This document shows positions 44,214 through 54,800 of a stretch of 57,140 nt of DNA, piece by piece (positions within the stretch are counted from its first letter, which is position 1; each line of letters opens with the position of its first letter). Below the pieces are notes generated by a model. It did no database searches. It had not been told where the DNA came from and saw nothing but the letters and a program-made list of their open reading frames with translations. Both the position numbers and the translations under genes were made by a program. Source of the stretch: an archaeon. Lineage in GTDB: Archaea > Asgardarchaeota > Thorarchaeia > Thorarchaeales > Thorarchaeaceae. The stretch spans positions 1-57,140 of the forward strand of contig JAJRZD010000032.1 in assembly GCA_024275415.1 (NCBI GenBank). The letters run 5' to 3'.

Positions 44214-44564
44214 TCACAGGTCATCATATGGCTCTTCACGCATGTTCTGGATAGTCTGAATCGCCAGCCTGCGTGCAGCATCTCGTTTCTTCTGGATGTC
44301 CAATGCTTGCGTGCGAATTTCCTGAAAGAGCCTCTTACGAGACTGGATGACTCGCTCAATCAGGGCTGCCACTGCCTCAGACCTGCTCTTGAAAATCTCA
44401 AGCTCGACAAGTGCGTCCAAGATGCCAACAATCTCAGAACTCATCCGGGTCATCACCGATATCTCACGTTTCTTCAGACCGAAGCGTTCCTCTGATGCCC
44501 TGCCAAGAAGCTCTTCTCGCAAGCTTGCCTGGAGTGCTGAAAAATCCCTGTTCTCTTCTGACAA
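44214..44564 (-). CDS. Small helical, ribbon-helix-helix-like protein
   Basis: A 116-residue protein from TTG 44564. The middle (about 35-75) reads ISVMTRMSSEIVGILDALVE then IFKSRSEAVAALIERVI, the strand-helix-turn-helix form of archaeal ribbon-helix-helix DNA-binding proteins. A long charged helix follows. No exact family is recognised. The same bases upstream contain the predicted non-coding RNA on the other strand, whose TATA element could also serve this gene in reverse. Confidence 0.55.
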   Translation of the reverse strand: MSEENRDFSALQASLREELLGRASEERFGLKKREISVMTRMSSEIVGILDALVELEIFKSRSEAVAALIERVIQSRKRLFQEIRTQALDIQKKRDAARRLAIQTIQNMREEPYDDL

Positions 44565-44621
44565 AGTTCAAGACCCCATAGACCAAGCGAAACTAATCAG
44601 GTCATATGATACAAAGAAGCA

Positions 44622-44629
44622 TTATATTA
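44622..44629 (+). promoter_or_regulatory. TATA box for the predicted RNA
   Basis: TTATATTA is centred 26 bases before 44651, the first base of the outer helix of the RNA fold. Between them lies a perfect palindrome, CGTAATA-C-TATTACG (44637-44651), which might bind a regulator. Confidence 0.45.
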
Positions 44630-44650
44630 CTTTTCACGTAATACTATTAC

Positions 44651-44744
44651 GCATCACGGATACGAGTAGGTAGCATTTTCGGTCCCTGAAACTCGTTACT
44701 AAGCGGGGCGCATATCGCAGCGGATGCGTTCCGGTCCGTGATGC
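44651..44744 (+). ncRNA. Predicted structured non-coding RNA, three-way junction
   Basis: This intergenic segment folds compactly. The outer helix is a perfect 10-bp pairing of GCATCACGGA (44651-44660) with TCCGTGATGC (44735-44744). Inside, ACGAGT (44662-44667) pairs with ACTCGT (44691-44696), extended by AGG/CCT across a bulge. The second hairpin pairs CGGGGCGCAT (44704-44713) with ATGCGTTCCG (44724-44733), with two G-U pairs and a 10-base loop. A TATA box sits 26 bases upstream on the plus strand. The layout recalls 5S rRNA (terminal helix plus two arms, and pieces such as CGGTCCC and TAAGC), but both arms are short and the conserved 5S loops are not in place. No tRNA or other RNA family fits. 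Confidence 0.45.
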
Positions 44745-44747
44745 ATC

Positions 44748-45071
44748 TTATTCCATTAACTTGTAGATGAAACGGTCTGACACATCACGGTCAATAGATA
44801 CAACCCGACCGATGTGTGTATCGTCAATCACATCTTTTGAGCCTAGACACAATACCATCGCTCCAGATCTCAATCGAACCAATGCCAAAACAACTGGGGG
44901 GTCAAACCCGTCCGGAGGACGCTGCAAGGAGGTGTAGCTAGCGATGACACCAGAGGGTTCTACAATGATTTGTTCAAGGTCGTGGAATTCAGGGCCGCAA
45001 TAAGGACATATTTCCCGTGGTGGGATGATGACAGCACTGCATCTCTGACATTTAGAAGCTTCAATCTCCAC
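44748..45071 (-). CDS. DUF35 zinc-ribbon/OB-fold protein
   Basis: A 107-residue DUF35 protein from GTG 45071. Four cysteines form the zinc ribbon (KCQRCSAVI and CPYCGPEF), followed by an OB-fold (SGVIASYTSLQRPP, PPVVLALVRLRSGAMVLC). DUF35 proteins partner thiolase-fold enzymes, but none is adjacent; the thiolase-like gene 33 kb away has its own DUF35 partner. It may serve a thiolase encoded elsewhere. Confidence 0.8.
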   Translation of the reverse strand: MEIEASKCQRCSAVIIPPREICPYCGPEFHDLEQIIVEPSGVIASYTSLQRPPDGFDPPVVLALVRLRSGAMVLCLGSKDVIDDTHIGRVVSIDRDVSDRFIYKLME

Positions 45072-45133
45072 GGTGCTTACCCATTACAGCACAATGAGTA
45101 GAACCTGAAAAAGATTGTCAATGTTTTAGAATA

Positions 45134-45475
45134 CTATACCTTGTGTTTCTTCAGCGTATTGACTACGGACTTCAGATTCTTCTTGATGAATTTGCGGAAC
45201 TTGGGGTCATCAGAGAGGAACAACGTTGTCGAATCTTGAAGATTGCTGATGTCACCATCAATCTCTATTGCCTCTCCGAGTTCGATAATATCGTTCTTGA
45301 AGACTCCTTCGATTGCATGAGGAGAGAATCCCTCCTTTTTGTATACAGGGAAGATTTGCGCCTTTGTCGCAGCGCCACCTAGCTTGAGCAATGCAAGAAT
45401 CATAAGCCAATGATGCCAAGCCAAGGTGTAATTACTCAGGAATGCCATGACTTCTTCTAAGGGTCGTTGTGTCAA
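45134..45475 (-). CDS. Small winged-helix-like protein of unknown function
   Basis: A 113-residue protein from TTG 45475, which has GGAGG seven bases upstream (an ATG at 45448 lacks one). A hydrophobic-helical start (LAWHHWLMILALLKLGGAATKAQIF) is followed by helix and strand elements compatible with a winged helix, then a lysine-rich tail. No family recognised. It begins 26 bases after the stop of the coiled-coil/winged-helix gene and is probably the last member of that operon. Confidence 0.55.
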   Translation of the reverse strand: MTQRPLEEVMAFLSNYTLAWHHWLMILALLKLGGAATKAQIFPVYKKEGFSPHAIEGVFKNDIIELGEAIEIDGDISNLQDSTTLFLSDDPKFRKFIKKNLKSVVNTLKKHKV

Positions 45476-45501
45476 ACATGCGCCTCCAAGGTTTTCATTA
45501 T

Positions 45502-46821
45502 TCAGGTTTCGTCTTCACTTAATGTGTCTTTTGACTCTGCGCCTTCAGGCATAGATAACGACAACGGTCGAATCTTATCGTCCTCAATTTCCACGAGACC
45601 GGCATCAACGAACTTTTGCAGTTGACGCTTGAGCAGGATCGTAGGAATGCCAAGTGCCGAGGAGAGGTGTTGTAGCGGAAGCCAGTTTGTCTTTCCGGCG
45701 ATGATGAAATATGCTTTGAAAGCTGGTTCGTCCTCAGCAATCTGGTAGAGCGCATCCCATCGCGATTCCATCTCCTTCAACTGTGCTTTCAATGATTCAA
45801 TCTCTGCCTCTTGAGCATCCCTGATACCTTTCCACTCAGCCGATTCGTAATGAACCGATTCAATCTTCTTCTCGAACTCTTCCTTCTGAGCCTCTAGTTC
45901 CGCTATTTCCTTTTTCAGTATGTCAATCGCGGCATCCCTCTGCATGAGCTTGTCCTCATACACCATTATCTGCCCACGGATGCTTGCGAGTTCTTCGATA
46001 CGTGACTCGTACTCCTTTGCGATAGTTTCGGGAGTGCCAAGTTGAGCCAAGAGGTCTTTCTGCGAGCCTAACTGAACCTGCGATTTCTCAATTTGTCCCT
46101 TCATCTCAGCAATCTCAGCAGTCTTCTCTTCTAAAGCAGTTCGCAGTTCGGTAAGTGAAGTCCGGAGGTCCTCGATGTTCTTTTGACTCTGTTGAAGAGC
46201 TTCATCCTTCAACCTGATCAATTCTTCTTGTTCGGATGCTTTGCTTCTCCAGATACGAACCTCTGCTGCGGTACTCTCAAGTTGCTTATCAAGCTCGTTG
46301 AGTTTCGCGTAGAGTTGAACAAGCCTATTCTGGTGTTCTTCAGCGGTTTGAAATACCTGCAATGTTATCCCACTGCTGGTGGTAAGAACCATCGAGTCCA
46401 ATCGTGATTTTGCCTCTTTGATTGCGTTCAGAATGGACGACACCTGCTGTTTTGCGTTCAAGTTCTCTTTCAACCGATTCTTCACTACGGAAGCAGCTCT
46501 TGTCGCAAAAACACCAAGTCCAATCGTTTGAAGTTCTTTAGTGACGACAGAGATGACCTTCTCTAGCTCACCGTCAATCGCTGCCTCTGTAGACTCGACG
46601 TTTTCCTCGATGAACGAAAGTATCTCAGTGAATTGCTTGTGAACCTGTTGGAGCGTGTTGTCAGACTCTCCGGGTACGGTCTTGACAGATGTTTCCGAGC
46701 GAGCCTTGCTACCCGGATCCGAACCTAGCCCAGACTCTTCCATCACTGCTTCGATGAGCTCTTTGTCCTCATCAGTGAGCCCAACTCGTTTTTCAGGCTC
46801 GCGGTCTTCAGGATCGGACAA
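45502..46821 (-). CDS. Long coiled-coil protein with C-terminal winged helix
   Basis: A 439-residue protein from TTG 46821. Residues 1-55 are acidic and disordered-looking. About 60-340 form one long coiled coil of heptads (LQQVHKQFTEILSFIEENVE to EMESRWDALYQ), with Glu/Lys/Gln-rich registers. About 350-420 form a winged-helix domain (AGKTNWLPLQHLSSALGIPT, LLKRQLQKFVDAGLVEIEDD), and an acidic tail ends the protein. There is no ATPase motif, so it is not an SMC protein. It sits 12 bases downstream of another coiled-coil gene. A structural or scaffold role with the GTPase encoded upstream is inferred from the operon. Confidence 0.75.
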   Translation of the reverse strand: MSDPEDREPEKRVGLTDEDKELIEAVMEESGLGSDPGSKARSETSVKTVPGESDNTLQQVHKQFTEILSFIEENVESTEAAIDGELEKVISVVTKELQTIGLGVFATRAASVVKNRLKENLNAKQQVSSILNAIKEAKSRLDSMVLTTSSGITLQVFQTAEEHQNRLVQLYAKLNELDKQLESTAAEVRIWRSKASEQEELIRLKDEALQQSQKNIEDLRTSLTELRTALEEKTAEIAEMKGQIEKSQVQLGSQKDLLAQLGTPETIAKEYESRIEELASIRGQIMVYEDKLMQRDAAIDILKKEIAELEAQKEEFEKKIESVHYESAEWKGIRDAQEAEIESLKAQLKEMESRWDALYQIAEDEPAFKAYFIIAGKTNWLPLQHLSSALGIPTILLKRQLQKFVDAGLVEIEDDKIRPLSLSMPEGAESKDTLSEDET

Positions 46822-46833
46822 GTTGTCCCTACC

Positions 46834-47208
46834 TCAGTGTAGAACGCCTTTGTAGCCCATTGCCGTAAGTCTAGAAGCTGTTTCCTTTAGCTTTTCAGAA
46901 ACAATAGCTGCTTCTTGAATCCGGCTCATGAGTTCCTTCCTGAATTCGAGAGCGGTCAGTTCACCATTATCAAGTCGAGCAGTCAGGTCGCTTCGCTCCG
47001 CCTGAAGCTCTTCTCGTCGCTGGTACAATCGCTCATATTCCGCAACAAGATTGACGAGTTCTCCCTGCTGTTCCGGAGGCAAAGCCTCAACCGGAGGTGC
47101 CTTTTCAGGCTCCTTTACAGCCGGGCCTGTCGTCATGATTTCGCGTCCTCTTACTCTGGCTGGTTGCACATGTTTCTTCTTTCTTCGCCAACTATCAAAT
47201 AACCCCAT
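46834..47208 (-). CDS. Short coiled-coil protein
   Basis: A 124-residue protein from ATG 47208, with GGAGGT eight bases upstream. A basic, tryptophan-containing N-terminus (MGLFDSWRRKKKH) could bind membrane or nucleic acid. It is followed by a proline-rich linker and a coiled coil from about residue 50 (LVNLVAEYERLYQRREELQA). No family recognised. It is the second of three consecutive coiled-coil genes downstream of the GTPase. Confidence 0.65.
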   Translation of the reverse strand: MGLFDSWRRKKKHVQPARVRGREIMTTGPAVKEPEKAPPVEALPPEQQGELVNLVAEYERLYQRREELQAERSDLTARLDNGELTALEFRKELMSRIQEAAIVSEKLKETASRLTAMGYKGVLH

Positions 47209-47226
47209 TTTTTCTACCTCCAAACT

Positions 47227-47778
47227 CTATTTGCCCAGAATATCCTTTATCTCCTTCAATCGTTCCTCAAGTGACTGTCGCATGTTTTTTGCCACACTCG
47301 CTTTCTCGTCGTATTCCTCAGAACTGGCAGGGTCGTTCAGGGACATCTCGGCCAGTTCGTTCTCTTTCTCGAAAAGCCTTGCAATCTTAGCCTCAAGATC
47401 CTTCATCTCAGCTCGAAGATTCTCATGGGAGGCGTCCTCCTCTTCTGTGACCTCCTCCGGTTCAGGAGGCTGCTCGATGATGACCTCATCTTGGCCGTCA
47501 AGCTGCTCAGTCGAGAAACCTTTGACACGAACTTTGATGCCCTCGTCAAGTCGTACTTCTAGCTTTTCCATCCTTTCAAGGATCTGGGTCATCTGATCAC
47601 TCAAGTTCTTTATTGCAACAGTCTGTCTGTCAATGGTCTGGAAAAGGGCATCTGCGAACTCCTCGAAGTTCAAGCCGTATTTGTAGCTATCAAGGACATC
47701 CTTGATGTTTGCTATGTCCTGAATCAGCTTCCTGCGCTCATCAGGATCTATGATTTGGGATGAGTCTTTATCATTCAT
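47227..47778 (-). CDS. Coiled-coil protein downstream of the GTPase
   Basis: A 183-residue acidic protein from ATG 47778, two bases after the GTPase stop, with GAGGTG as ribosome binding site. Two helical parts (about 15-80, DERRKLIQDIANIKDVLDSY to MTQILERMEKLEVRLDEGI; and 115-183) are joined by an acidic, proline-rich linker. The strict coupling suggests it is made with the GTPase and may be its effector or scaffold. Confidence 0.7.
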   Translation of the reverse strand: MNDKDSSQIIDPDERRKLIQDIANIKDVLDSYKYGLNFEEFADALFQTIDRQTVAIKNLSDQMTQILERMEKLEVRLDEGIKVRVKGFSTEQLDGQDEVIIEQPPEPEEVTEEEDASHENLRAEMKDLEAKIARLFEKENELAEMSLNDPASSEEYDEKASVAKNMRQSLEERLKEIKDILGK

Positions 47779-47780
47779 GG

Positions 47781-48659
47781 TTACACCTCAATCTCACTTA
47801 TTATCTTGAAATCGACATTCTCGAAGACCACAGACTTCAGCAACTCGAGCCAGCGGTCACGAAAATCACGACGGTTTGCCTGCATACCATAAGCAGGAAC
47901 ATCCAAACGTCTTCCAACTTCCTTTGGAGACAATGCTCCAGGCAAATCCTGCTTGTTTGCTATAGCGACTGCTCGTGCATAAGGGAGCTCAGCCTTGAGA
48001 ACAGGATAGGCAACACGCTTTGTCCAATCAAGGTTCTCTTGCGTTGAATCTGTGACTATCACAACAACACTACCGGCACGTATGATTTTCCCCCATTCTT
48101 GGACAAAACGATCCTGTCCGCCCAGATCGAACATGCTGAAAACATATGGGTCGAAATCAGCTTTCAAGAATGCCTTATCCCCAAAGAACGTGGGCACATA
48201 TTCCTGAGGTGGTCCCTGTGACGGCAGTGTGGCCAGCTCAAGAAGTGTTGTCTTTCCGGTACCACCATGTCCAGCAAGGCAGACTTTCACAGGAATCTTG
48301 CTCACGATGCTTCGGAAACTGGGTTGGAACGGGCTGAAATCGGTGGATTTCCACTCATCGCTCTCCAGAATACCCTCATAGGCAGTCATGAATTTCGAAA
48401 CCAAGTTCATCATGGCTTCCTCTGCTTTCGAGAGAGATGATTGTCTATCCATTGTGATTATGAATTGAGTGTCATGGCTATTCATGTACACATACCTGAA
48501 GCGTTCGATTTCCATGCTGTCGATTTTCCATTCGTGTAGTTTTTTCGCTGAAGATGAAACCAGCATCATGACAGCATTTGAATCAAGATCGTTGTTTGGA
48601 ACAATAGTGTCTTGAAACAGTGGCTTGCCTTCTTTAAAGACATGAAGCTCGCGTATCAT
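47781..48659 (-). CDS. Arf-like small GTPase with N-terminal longin-like domain
   Basis: A 292-residue protein. Residues 1-100 are an alpha/beta region (IRELHVFKEGKPLFQDTIVP, FRYVYMNSHDTQFIITMDRQ, then a long helix) resembling longin/roadblock-type sensory domains. Residues 122-290 are a small GTPase of the Arf/SR-beta branch: P-loop GHGGTGKT (130-137), switch II DLGGQD (178-183) and NKQD (235-238). There is no C-terminal prenylation cysteine or N-terminal amphipathic Arf helix; the extra domain takes that place. In eukaryotes, longin domains and Arf-family GTPases meet at membranes. Expansion of small GTPases is a hallmark of Asgard archaea. It heads a run of four tightly packed genes with coiled-coil products. 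Confidence 0.85.
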   Translation of the reverse strand: MIRELHVFKEGKPLFQDTIVPNNDLDSNAVMMLVSSSAKKLHEWKIDSMEIERFRYVYMNSHDTQFIITMDRQSSLSKAEEAMMNLVSKFMTAYEGILESDEWKSTDFSPFQPSFRSIVSKIPVKVCLAGHGGTGKTTLLELATLPSQGPPQEYVPTFFGDKAFLKADFDPYVFSMFDLGGQDRFVQEWGKIIRAGSVVVIVTDSTQENLDWTKRVAYPVLKAELPYARAVAIANKQDLPGALSPKEVGRRLDVPAYGMQANRRDFRDRWLELLKSVVFENVDFKIISEIEV

Positions 48660-48830
48660 AGTTTCTTAGTCCTCCAGATTTATCATACAATATCTTCGAG
48701 TGTGATAATGAACATTGGGCAGATTCCCATATGAGCGTAATTCGTACCATTGCACTAGCGAAATATGTTTCACAATCTGCTCGTGGACATCATCCTTCAA
48801 GTTTCATCATCACTCCGTTTCTTGCAGGTT

Positions 48831-48850
48831 GAGGGGGACAATACCCCCTC
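48831..48850 (-). terminator. GC-rich hairpin after the surface-protein gene
   Basis: A perfect 7-bp stem (GAGGGGG/CCCCCTC) with a 6-base loop begins 10 bases after the stop of the giant surface-protein gene on the minus strand. No T run follows. It may end or attenuate that transcript before the GTPase gene, whose promoter would lie in 48660-48830; no clear TATA box was picked out there. Confidence 0.5.
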
Positions 48851-48860
48851 GGTTGCAATC

Positions 48861-51800
48861 CTATTCGTCTGCCAAATCATCCTCCTCTATGATGTCTTCA
48901 TCGTCAGCTGAAACGTCCGTTTCGTCTGATTCGGAGCGCGCTTCTGCGTCCTCTTCGACATCTAAATCCTCGGGTTCATCAGAGAGTGAGTCTTCGATTT
49001 CCTCTTCAAGTTCCTCACTATCCTCCGAGTCTTCTTCTAAAGACTCAGATTCAGCAGTGTCTTCTTGTTCTGCTATTTCATCATCCTCCTGAGGCTCCGC
49101 ATCATCGAGAACATCAGAGGCAGTTTCATCCTCAGAGGTGTCCAGAGTTGGTTCTTCGGGGATTACCTCTTCAGAGGTGTCCTCGGCAACTGTATCATCA
49201 GGTTCAGCCTCGTCCATCACTTCATCAACAGTAGGTTCTGCTGCAGGCTCCTCCGGTTCATCAGGGGATTCCTCGACCTTCTCAGTTTCGATTTTCTGCT
49301 CCCCAACATCTGCCTCTGATTCAACAGCCTCAGATACTTCCGCATCCTCCACTTCAGGAACCTCTGGCTCGGCTTCGATTATTGTGTCAAGCTCGGCCTC
49401 TAGCTCGGCCTCGAAGGATGAAACATCATCGGGGAGTGTTTCTTCGACACCCACATCCTCAAGCGCGTCCAGTTCATCAAGGAGACCTTCAGTGTCATCT
49501 AGTGACACATCATAATCCATCTCAGGACCTACTTCGATAACAGGAGCTGAAAGGTCGAGTTCTGCCAGTCCGGGTGCCAGAAGCTCTGAAACAATCGAAC
49601 CCATCGTCTTCACTTGATCAATCTTCGCCGTCTTGCCATCACCCATGGCCTTCAATGCCTTGTTGATCTGCTTGATGGCGAATGGAATCTTGTAACGTTT
49701 GATTCCAATGTAGGATCCACTTCCGATGGCGAAAAGTCCAATCATCAAGAGAATGGTCTGGAACATGGAGAGTGGGATTCTGAAGGAGCCGACGGATAGA
49801 CCGAACACGGATGTCAGCGCGTCTACAGGTCCAAGTATGTCTACTGTGGCCTCGGTGATGGTCACAGAGATTACCGTATTGCTGGCGCTGGTGATGTTCG
49901 TGTAGAGCGGCGCCTCAATCACTACCTGAATGCTGTAGGCTGTCGTACTTCGTTCGCCAACCTGCGCACTGACTACACTTGCATAGTATCGCTCGTTCTC
50001 CTCATCGTAGAAGAGACCGTCACCTAGACTGAAAGTCAGTTGTGAGTTCACAGTGAGTTCTGCACGTGTCACCATTGAAGGAGTGATAGACCTCTGTCGT
50101 CCACCGACTGTATCAATGAACTTGAACCAGATGATTCCAGTCTGCCCTTCCTCGATATAGAAGCCGCTCGTTTCAGTCACGAGCTGTGTCGTCCCTACAA
50201 GAACGAGTTTTGGCTGGATGGTGACGGTAGTGTAGTTCTGCAGTTCAGCCGTTATGTTCAGGGTGAATATCCCAGGCACACGGTCATCACCAATCTCTTG
50301 AGGATTGAATGTCAAACGGTATACTTGAGTGCCTGCCTGATAGCTGGCATAGAATATTTGGCCTCCGTACTCCATCGAGATGGTTGCTCCAGTCAAGACA
50401 CCTGTCAGCGAAACAGAATCATCATCGACACTGTATGTCAGGATGATTTCGCCTGTATCCTCGCCATAGACGAGGGTATAGGTTCCCTGATCGGACTCAA
50501 GAGCAACATCTACAGGATTGATGACCAAATCGAGCACTCCATTCGGAATGGTGAAGTTCTCGTTATCGACCACTATCAACAAGGTCCTGTCGCCAGCAGG
50601 AATCTCCATCGTGTCAACGGTCACATGATAGTCAACACTAGTATCCCGATAGGCAAGATAGCCAACGATGGATGTGCCCTGCCAGCTGTAGTACACCGTC
50701 GTATATTCAAGAGCCAGCAGCCCTCCACCGTGGGTATTGAATACCCTGACTTGCAATTCGAACTCCTGCGACCAAGTCCACTCTAAGGAGGTGGGAGCAT
50801 CAATGATTATCGTTCCCGAAATGGGCTCTATGACCACTGAAGTGGTGTTAGTGCTATCGACATAGTTTGGCAACTCGTAGGTGAAGGTCAAATCGTATGG
50901 ATCCGCAGAGGCGGGGAACCAGTTGTCCGAGTCAAAGCTGAGAGTGAAGGTTCCGTTGTTGTGATTGACCATCTGTAGCGAGTAGGCCCCATAACTTACT
51001 GTAATAGTCGCCCCTAACCAGATATATCCTCCATGAAGTGCGTCGTAGAGATGAGCCTTGATGGCAATGGGGTCACTCCAATTGACAGCCCCAATGGAGT
51101 CGATTACTAATGAGGCATCGGTTTCAAGAACCAGCATGATGACTGTGGTCAGGTCGTGCTCCTGATACCCATTCCTCATCAGCTCGATTGTGATTACATA
51201 AACTGAGCCTTGGACATTGGCATTCATCCCAAGGAGCTTGGTATCCACAGTGAGTGTGTACCAGCCTCCGCCTTCGTTGACGACATCAGTAATCGGAATG
51301 TCCAGTGGGATAAGAGTGTAGGTTTCTGATTCAGCATAGGTGATTGGCAAGTTATCAAGGGTGTTGTTCCAGTAAAACCGTACATCGAATACATCTGCGT
51401 AGAACACCTCGAAATACTGCTGTTCAAGTACGACCTCATTAGGCACTGCATCAATGCGCACGAAGAAGGTTATCTGGTCGGCAGTCCCTCCCGTAATCGT
51501 TGCAGTAACAACAATCTCGTAGAGCTGATCTTGCGGTACTGCATCGTAAGCGTTCAGGGTGACATTGTATATGCCGCCCGAGTAACCACTTAGAGTGCCA
51601 CTCTCATCCACGACCGACTCGACAAACCAGCTGTATGATACTGTCGCTCCTGTCACAGGAGTATTGATCCTAGACTGATCCCAGAGCGTCAGCTCGATAG
51701 TGAAATTACGAGTCCAATACACAATGAGCGGATTCTCAATAGAGCCGAATTCGCTCTGAATCAGGAGCGGGACATTCACTGTGATTGTCAGGTCGATTTC

Positions 51801-54800
51801 ACCATTCACATGATTGTCCTTGATAAGCTGGAGGCGTAAGACCCATGTCGATGCTTCCACTTCTGTGCTTACAGTGATTCGGTAGATGCCTCCGCCAAGC
51901 TCCAGAAGCGCTACACTATCAGTCCAATTGCTGGAGAAAGTCGCGCCAGTAAGCCCAACACTATCCGAAACCCGTGAGAAGTCCACATCAAAGACCGCGG
52001 GCGATAACCAATCAATCTGGACTGTATCTGAGGTGATAGCAGTGAGGGTGGTTGGAGCCGGAGAAACTGTGATGAAGCTCGCAGGGCTTGTTATGGTCGC
52101 TGTGGCAGACCCGTAGTTGGCCTTCGAACAAGTGACACTGATGTTCCATGAACCTACGGGAACAATATCCCTTGAGAATGTATAGGTCAGAACGCCACCA
52201 GAAACCGAAAGGGTCCTTGTGACATTGAGATACGACATTCCTGCATCCGTGTACCATCGGATAACGACTTGCACATTAGACAGTGTGGGTACGGTAGTGT
52301 TTCCTGCGAATCCGTATTCGAACTGGAAATCAGTGGTTGCCGGATCCCATGTATAATCATTGGTTGAAACTAGTGTCACCTGCATAGGAATCTCGATAAT
52401 CGTCACTCCGACAATGAATGTCTGGTTGATATAGTTCCTTTTCTGAAGAGTAAGTGTAATCGAGTACACGCCTGTGTCAAGTCCATTGAGGACAGAGGGG
52501 AGAATCTGGTACAGGTGTGCACTCACTCCCAGCGTCCCAGACCTGAGCTCGGTCGCACCAGACTTCACAGTATAGTTGAAGACATTCAGACCAGTCACAT
52601 TCACACCATTTGTGGAATCGTATAACCAATAGGAATGGGTGCTGTGGTTACCATATTGCTCAGTATAGGATGAATCGCTTATTCCCAGACTGGTTTCAGC
52701 GGGATTCACTGTCAAGTAGATGGTTATTGTATCAGGATCGTCATATCCGGTGGTATGAGCGTTGATTACAATCGTGTAAGGTGTTTCAGACACATTTAGT
52801 TTCCACAGATCGGTGTCAACAATGATTGTGTAGTTCACAGCTGTGTCTTGGACAACATAATACTCTGTCGCCTGAGACCAGTAACCCCAGCCAATAGGCG
52901 TCGAACCCATGTATATCGTGTAATTCACCCATGTCGTGCCATCAATATTTATGACTGATGTTGTGCTTGGACCGTCCCTATCATAATAGCCCACCACAAA
53001 AGATGCGTTTCTACCCCATTTTGCTGTCAAGTATGAAACAGTAGAGTTCAATTCGGTATAAAAGTCTGCATAGGCCGGTACATTAATTGTGATGTTATTG
53101 ACGAACCACCAGTCCTTATCGGCCTTCACAAGTATTTCCGTGAGAAAGCCATTACTGGCATCGCCAGCGATGACTGTAACGTTGTAGGACACCGAATAAG
53201 GTGATGACATGTTGGCATGAATGACAAAGAAGGTGATTTGTCCTGTACTGTTGGTGCTACCTGTGGCAACCAAATTGCCACCCTTTAGAGTGATATTCAC
53301 TTGAGCGCCTTGTACAAAGGTGCTAGGACCTGTCATTACACGGAAGTTCGCACGAGAAATAGGTAATTCGACCGTATAAGATGTTTCACCTTGCAAACTT
53401 GTCAGGAATTTCGTATTATTTCGGGCAATTGGTGTTTCAGAATAGCTGTCGTCCTTCCACACATCCAAGTTCCAAGTCCCATTTACGATGCGATAGAAGT
53501 TATAGACGCCATCTGCATCAGTCGTGCGTGTGAGTGTGTACACGTTCTCATTCTTGGTATTGTTAATCTTGACCGTTGCACCTTCGATGGGCTGGTCATC
53601 CCAGCTCATCACAGTGACACGAAGTGTGATCAATGGCACTTCGAATGTATACGAGTAGGGCCCTGTATCGAAGTCCGCTTCATTTCGTGACCAATTGCCA
53701 AATTGTAGCATTTGATCGTACTGATACGATGAAACGTTTCCATCATAACGAATGAAGAACGAGTATGCATCTTTAGGCAGCCGATAGAATGATGCCACAC
53801 CAGATGCGTCTGTTGTCTGCTGGTCTATGTAGGCACTCCCATCAGCGCTCGGTCCAGTCACATTGGAGGCCCGGATGCGTGTGGTTTCATCTGCGGTCTG
53901 TGCCATGGGATTGCCCATGAGATCCTGCAAGGTGATGTCAAAGGAGCCCATTGGGAGGATTACATCAATGGGTGTGACAGACCCTGTGATTGCGTGGTTC
54001 GAGGTGTTGCGAACCCAAATATGGGTATATGAGGTGTACAACCATGAGGCTGCATCTATGACTGCGCGTACCTCATAGGTGGCATTGCCTAGGCCTTCAA
54101 AAACAACAAGTCCATTCGAATCGGTTATGCCTGTGCGATTTCGCCCCTGCTCGTCCAGCCAGATAGTGGAAGTTGTTGCATTGTAGAGGGTCACCTGCAC
54201 ACCCTCAACTACTGTGCCATCAAGGTCTTTGACTGTGATATCGAATTCGAAAAGATGTCGTTCAGAGCCGTATGTAATACTAACTCCAGCCTGATCCTGG
54301 TCAGGAGAGTACGCAGGGACTGCCCAGCCATAACCTGTATCATAGATTGGGTCGTAGGGAGCAGTTGTCGAGAACCTACCCACATCGACTACTCCGATGC
54401 TAGCATTCGATGTTATGTGATAGAGTGTCATCCCAGAGGATACTGGTCTGAATGATGCCATTCCGCCAGCGGGGATTTGGAGTGTGCCACCATTGTATCC
54501 GCTTATTTTGACCTCGGCATTCTCAAGTGCGACAATCATGAACTTGTAACCATTGATGCCCCAAAGCTTGTAATTAGTGCCATAACGATGACCTGTGATA
54601 GTAGGAACCCAGTCACCAGCATCGGTCACAGCCGTAGGATTGTAGAGACCTTCAACCATGAGCATTGAACCAGTATCGCCCTTGATGTGAAGGACATCCT
54701 CGGGATCCGTATCGCTTGCGACACCTCGTGCAATAAGGTAAGAGCTATTTGCTGCAATGTTCTGAGTGCCTACATATGTCCAGGCGCCCCCGTTGGAACT

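Noticed and set aside
44651..44744. 5S rRNA gene
   Set aside because: The three-way junction and short matches (CGGTCCC, TAAGC) are suggestive, but the arms are too short and the conserved 5S loop sequences are not in their proper places.
45502..46821. SMC/Rad50-like ATPase
   Set aside because: A long coiled coil is present but there is no Walker A, Walker B or signature motif at either end.
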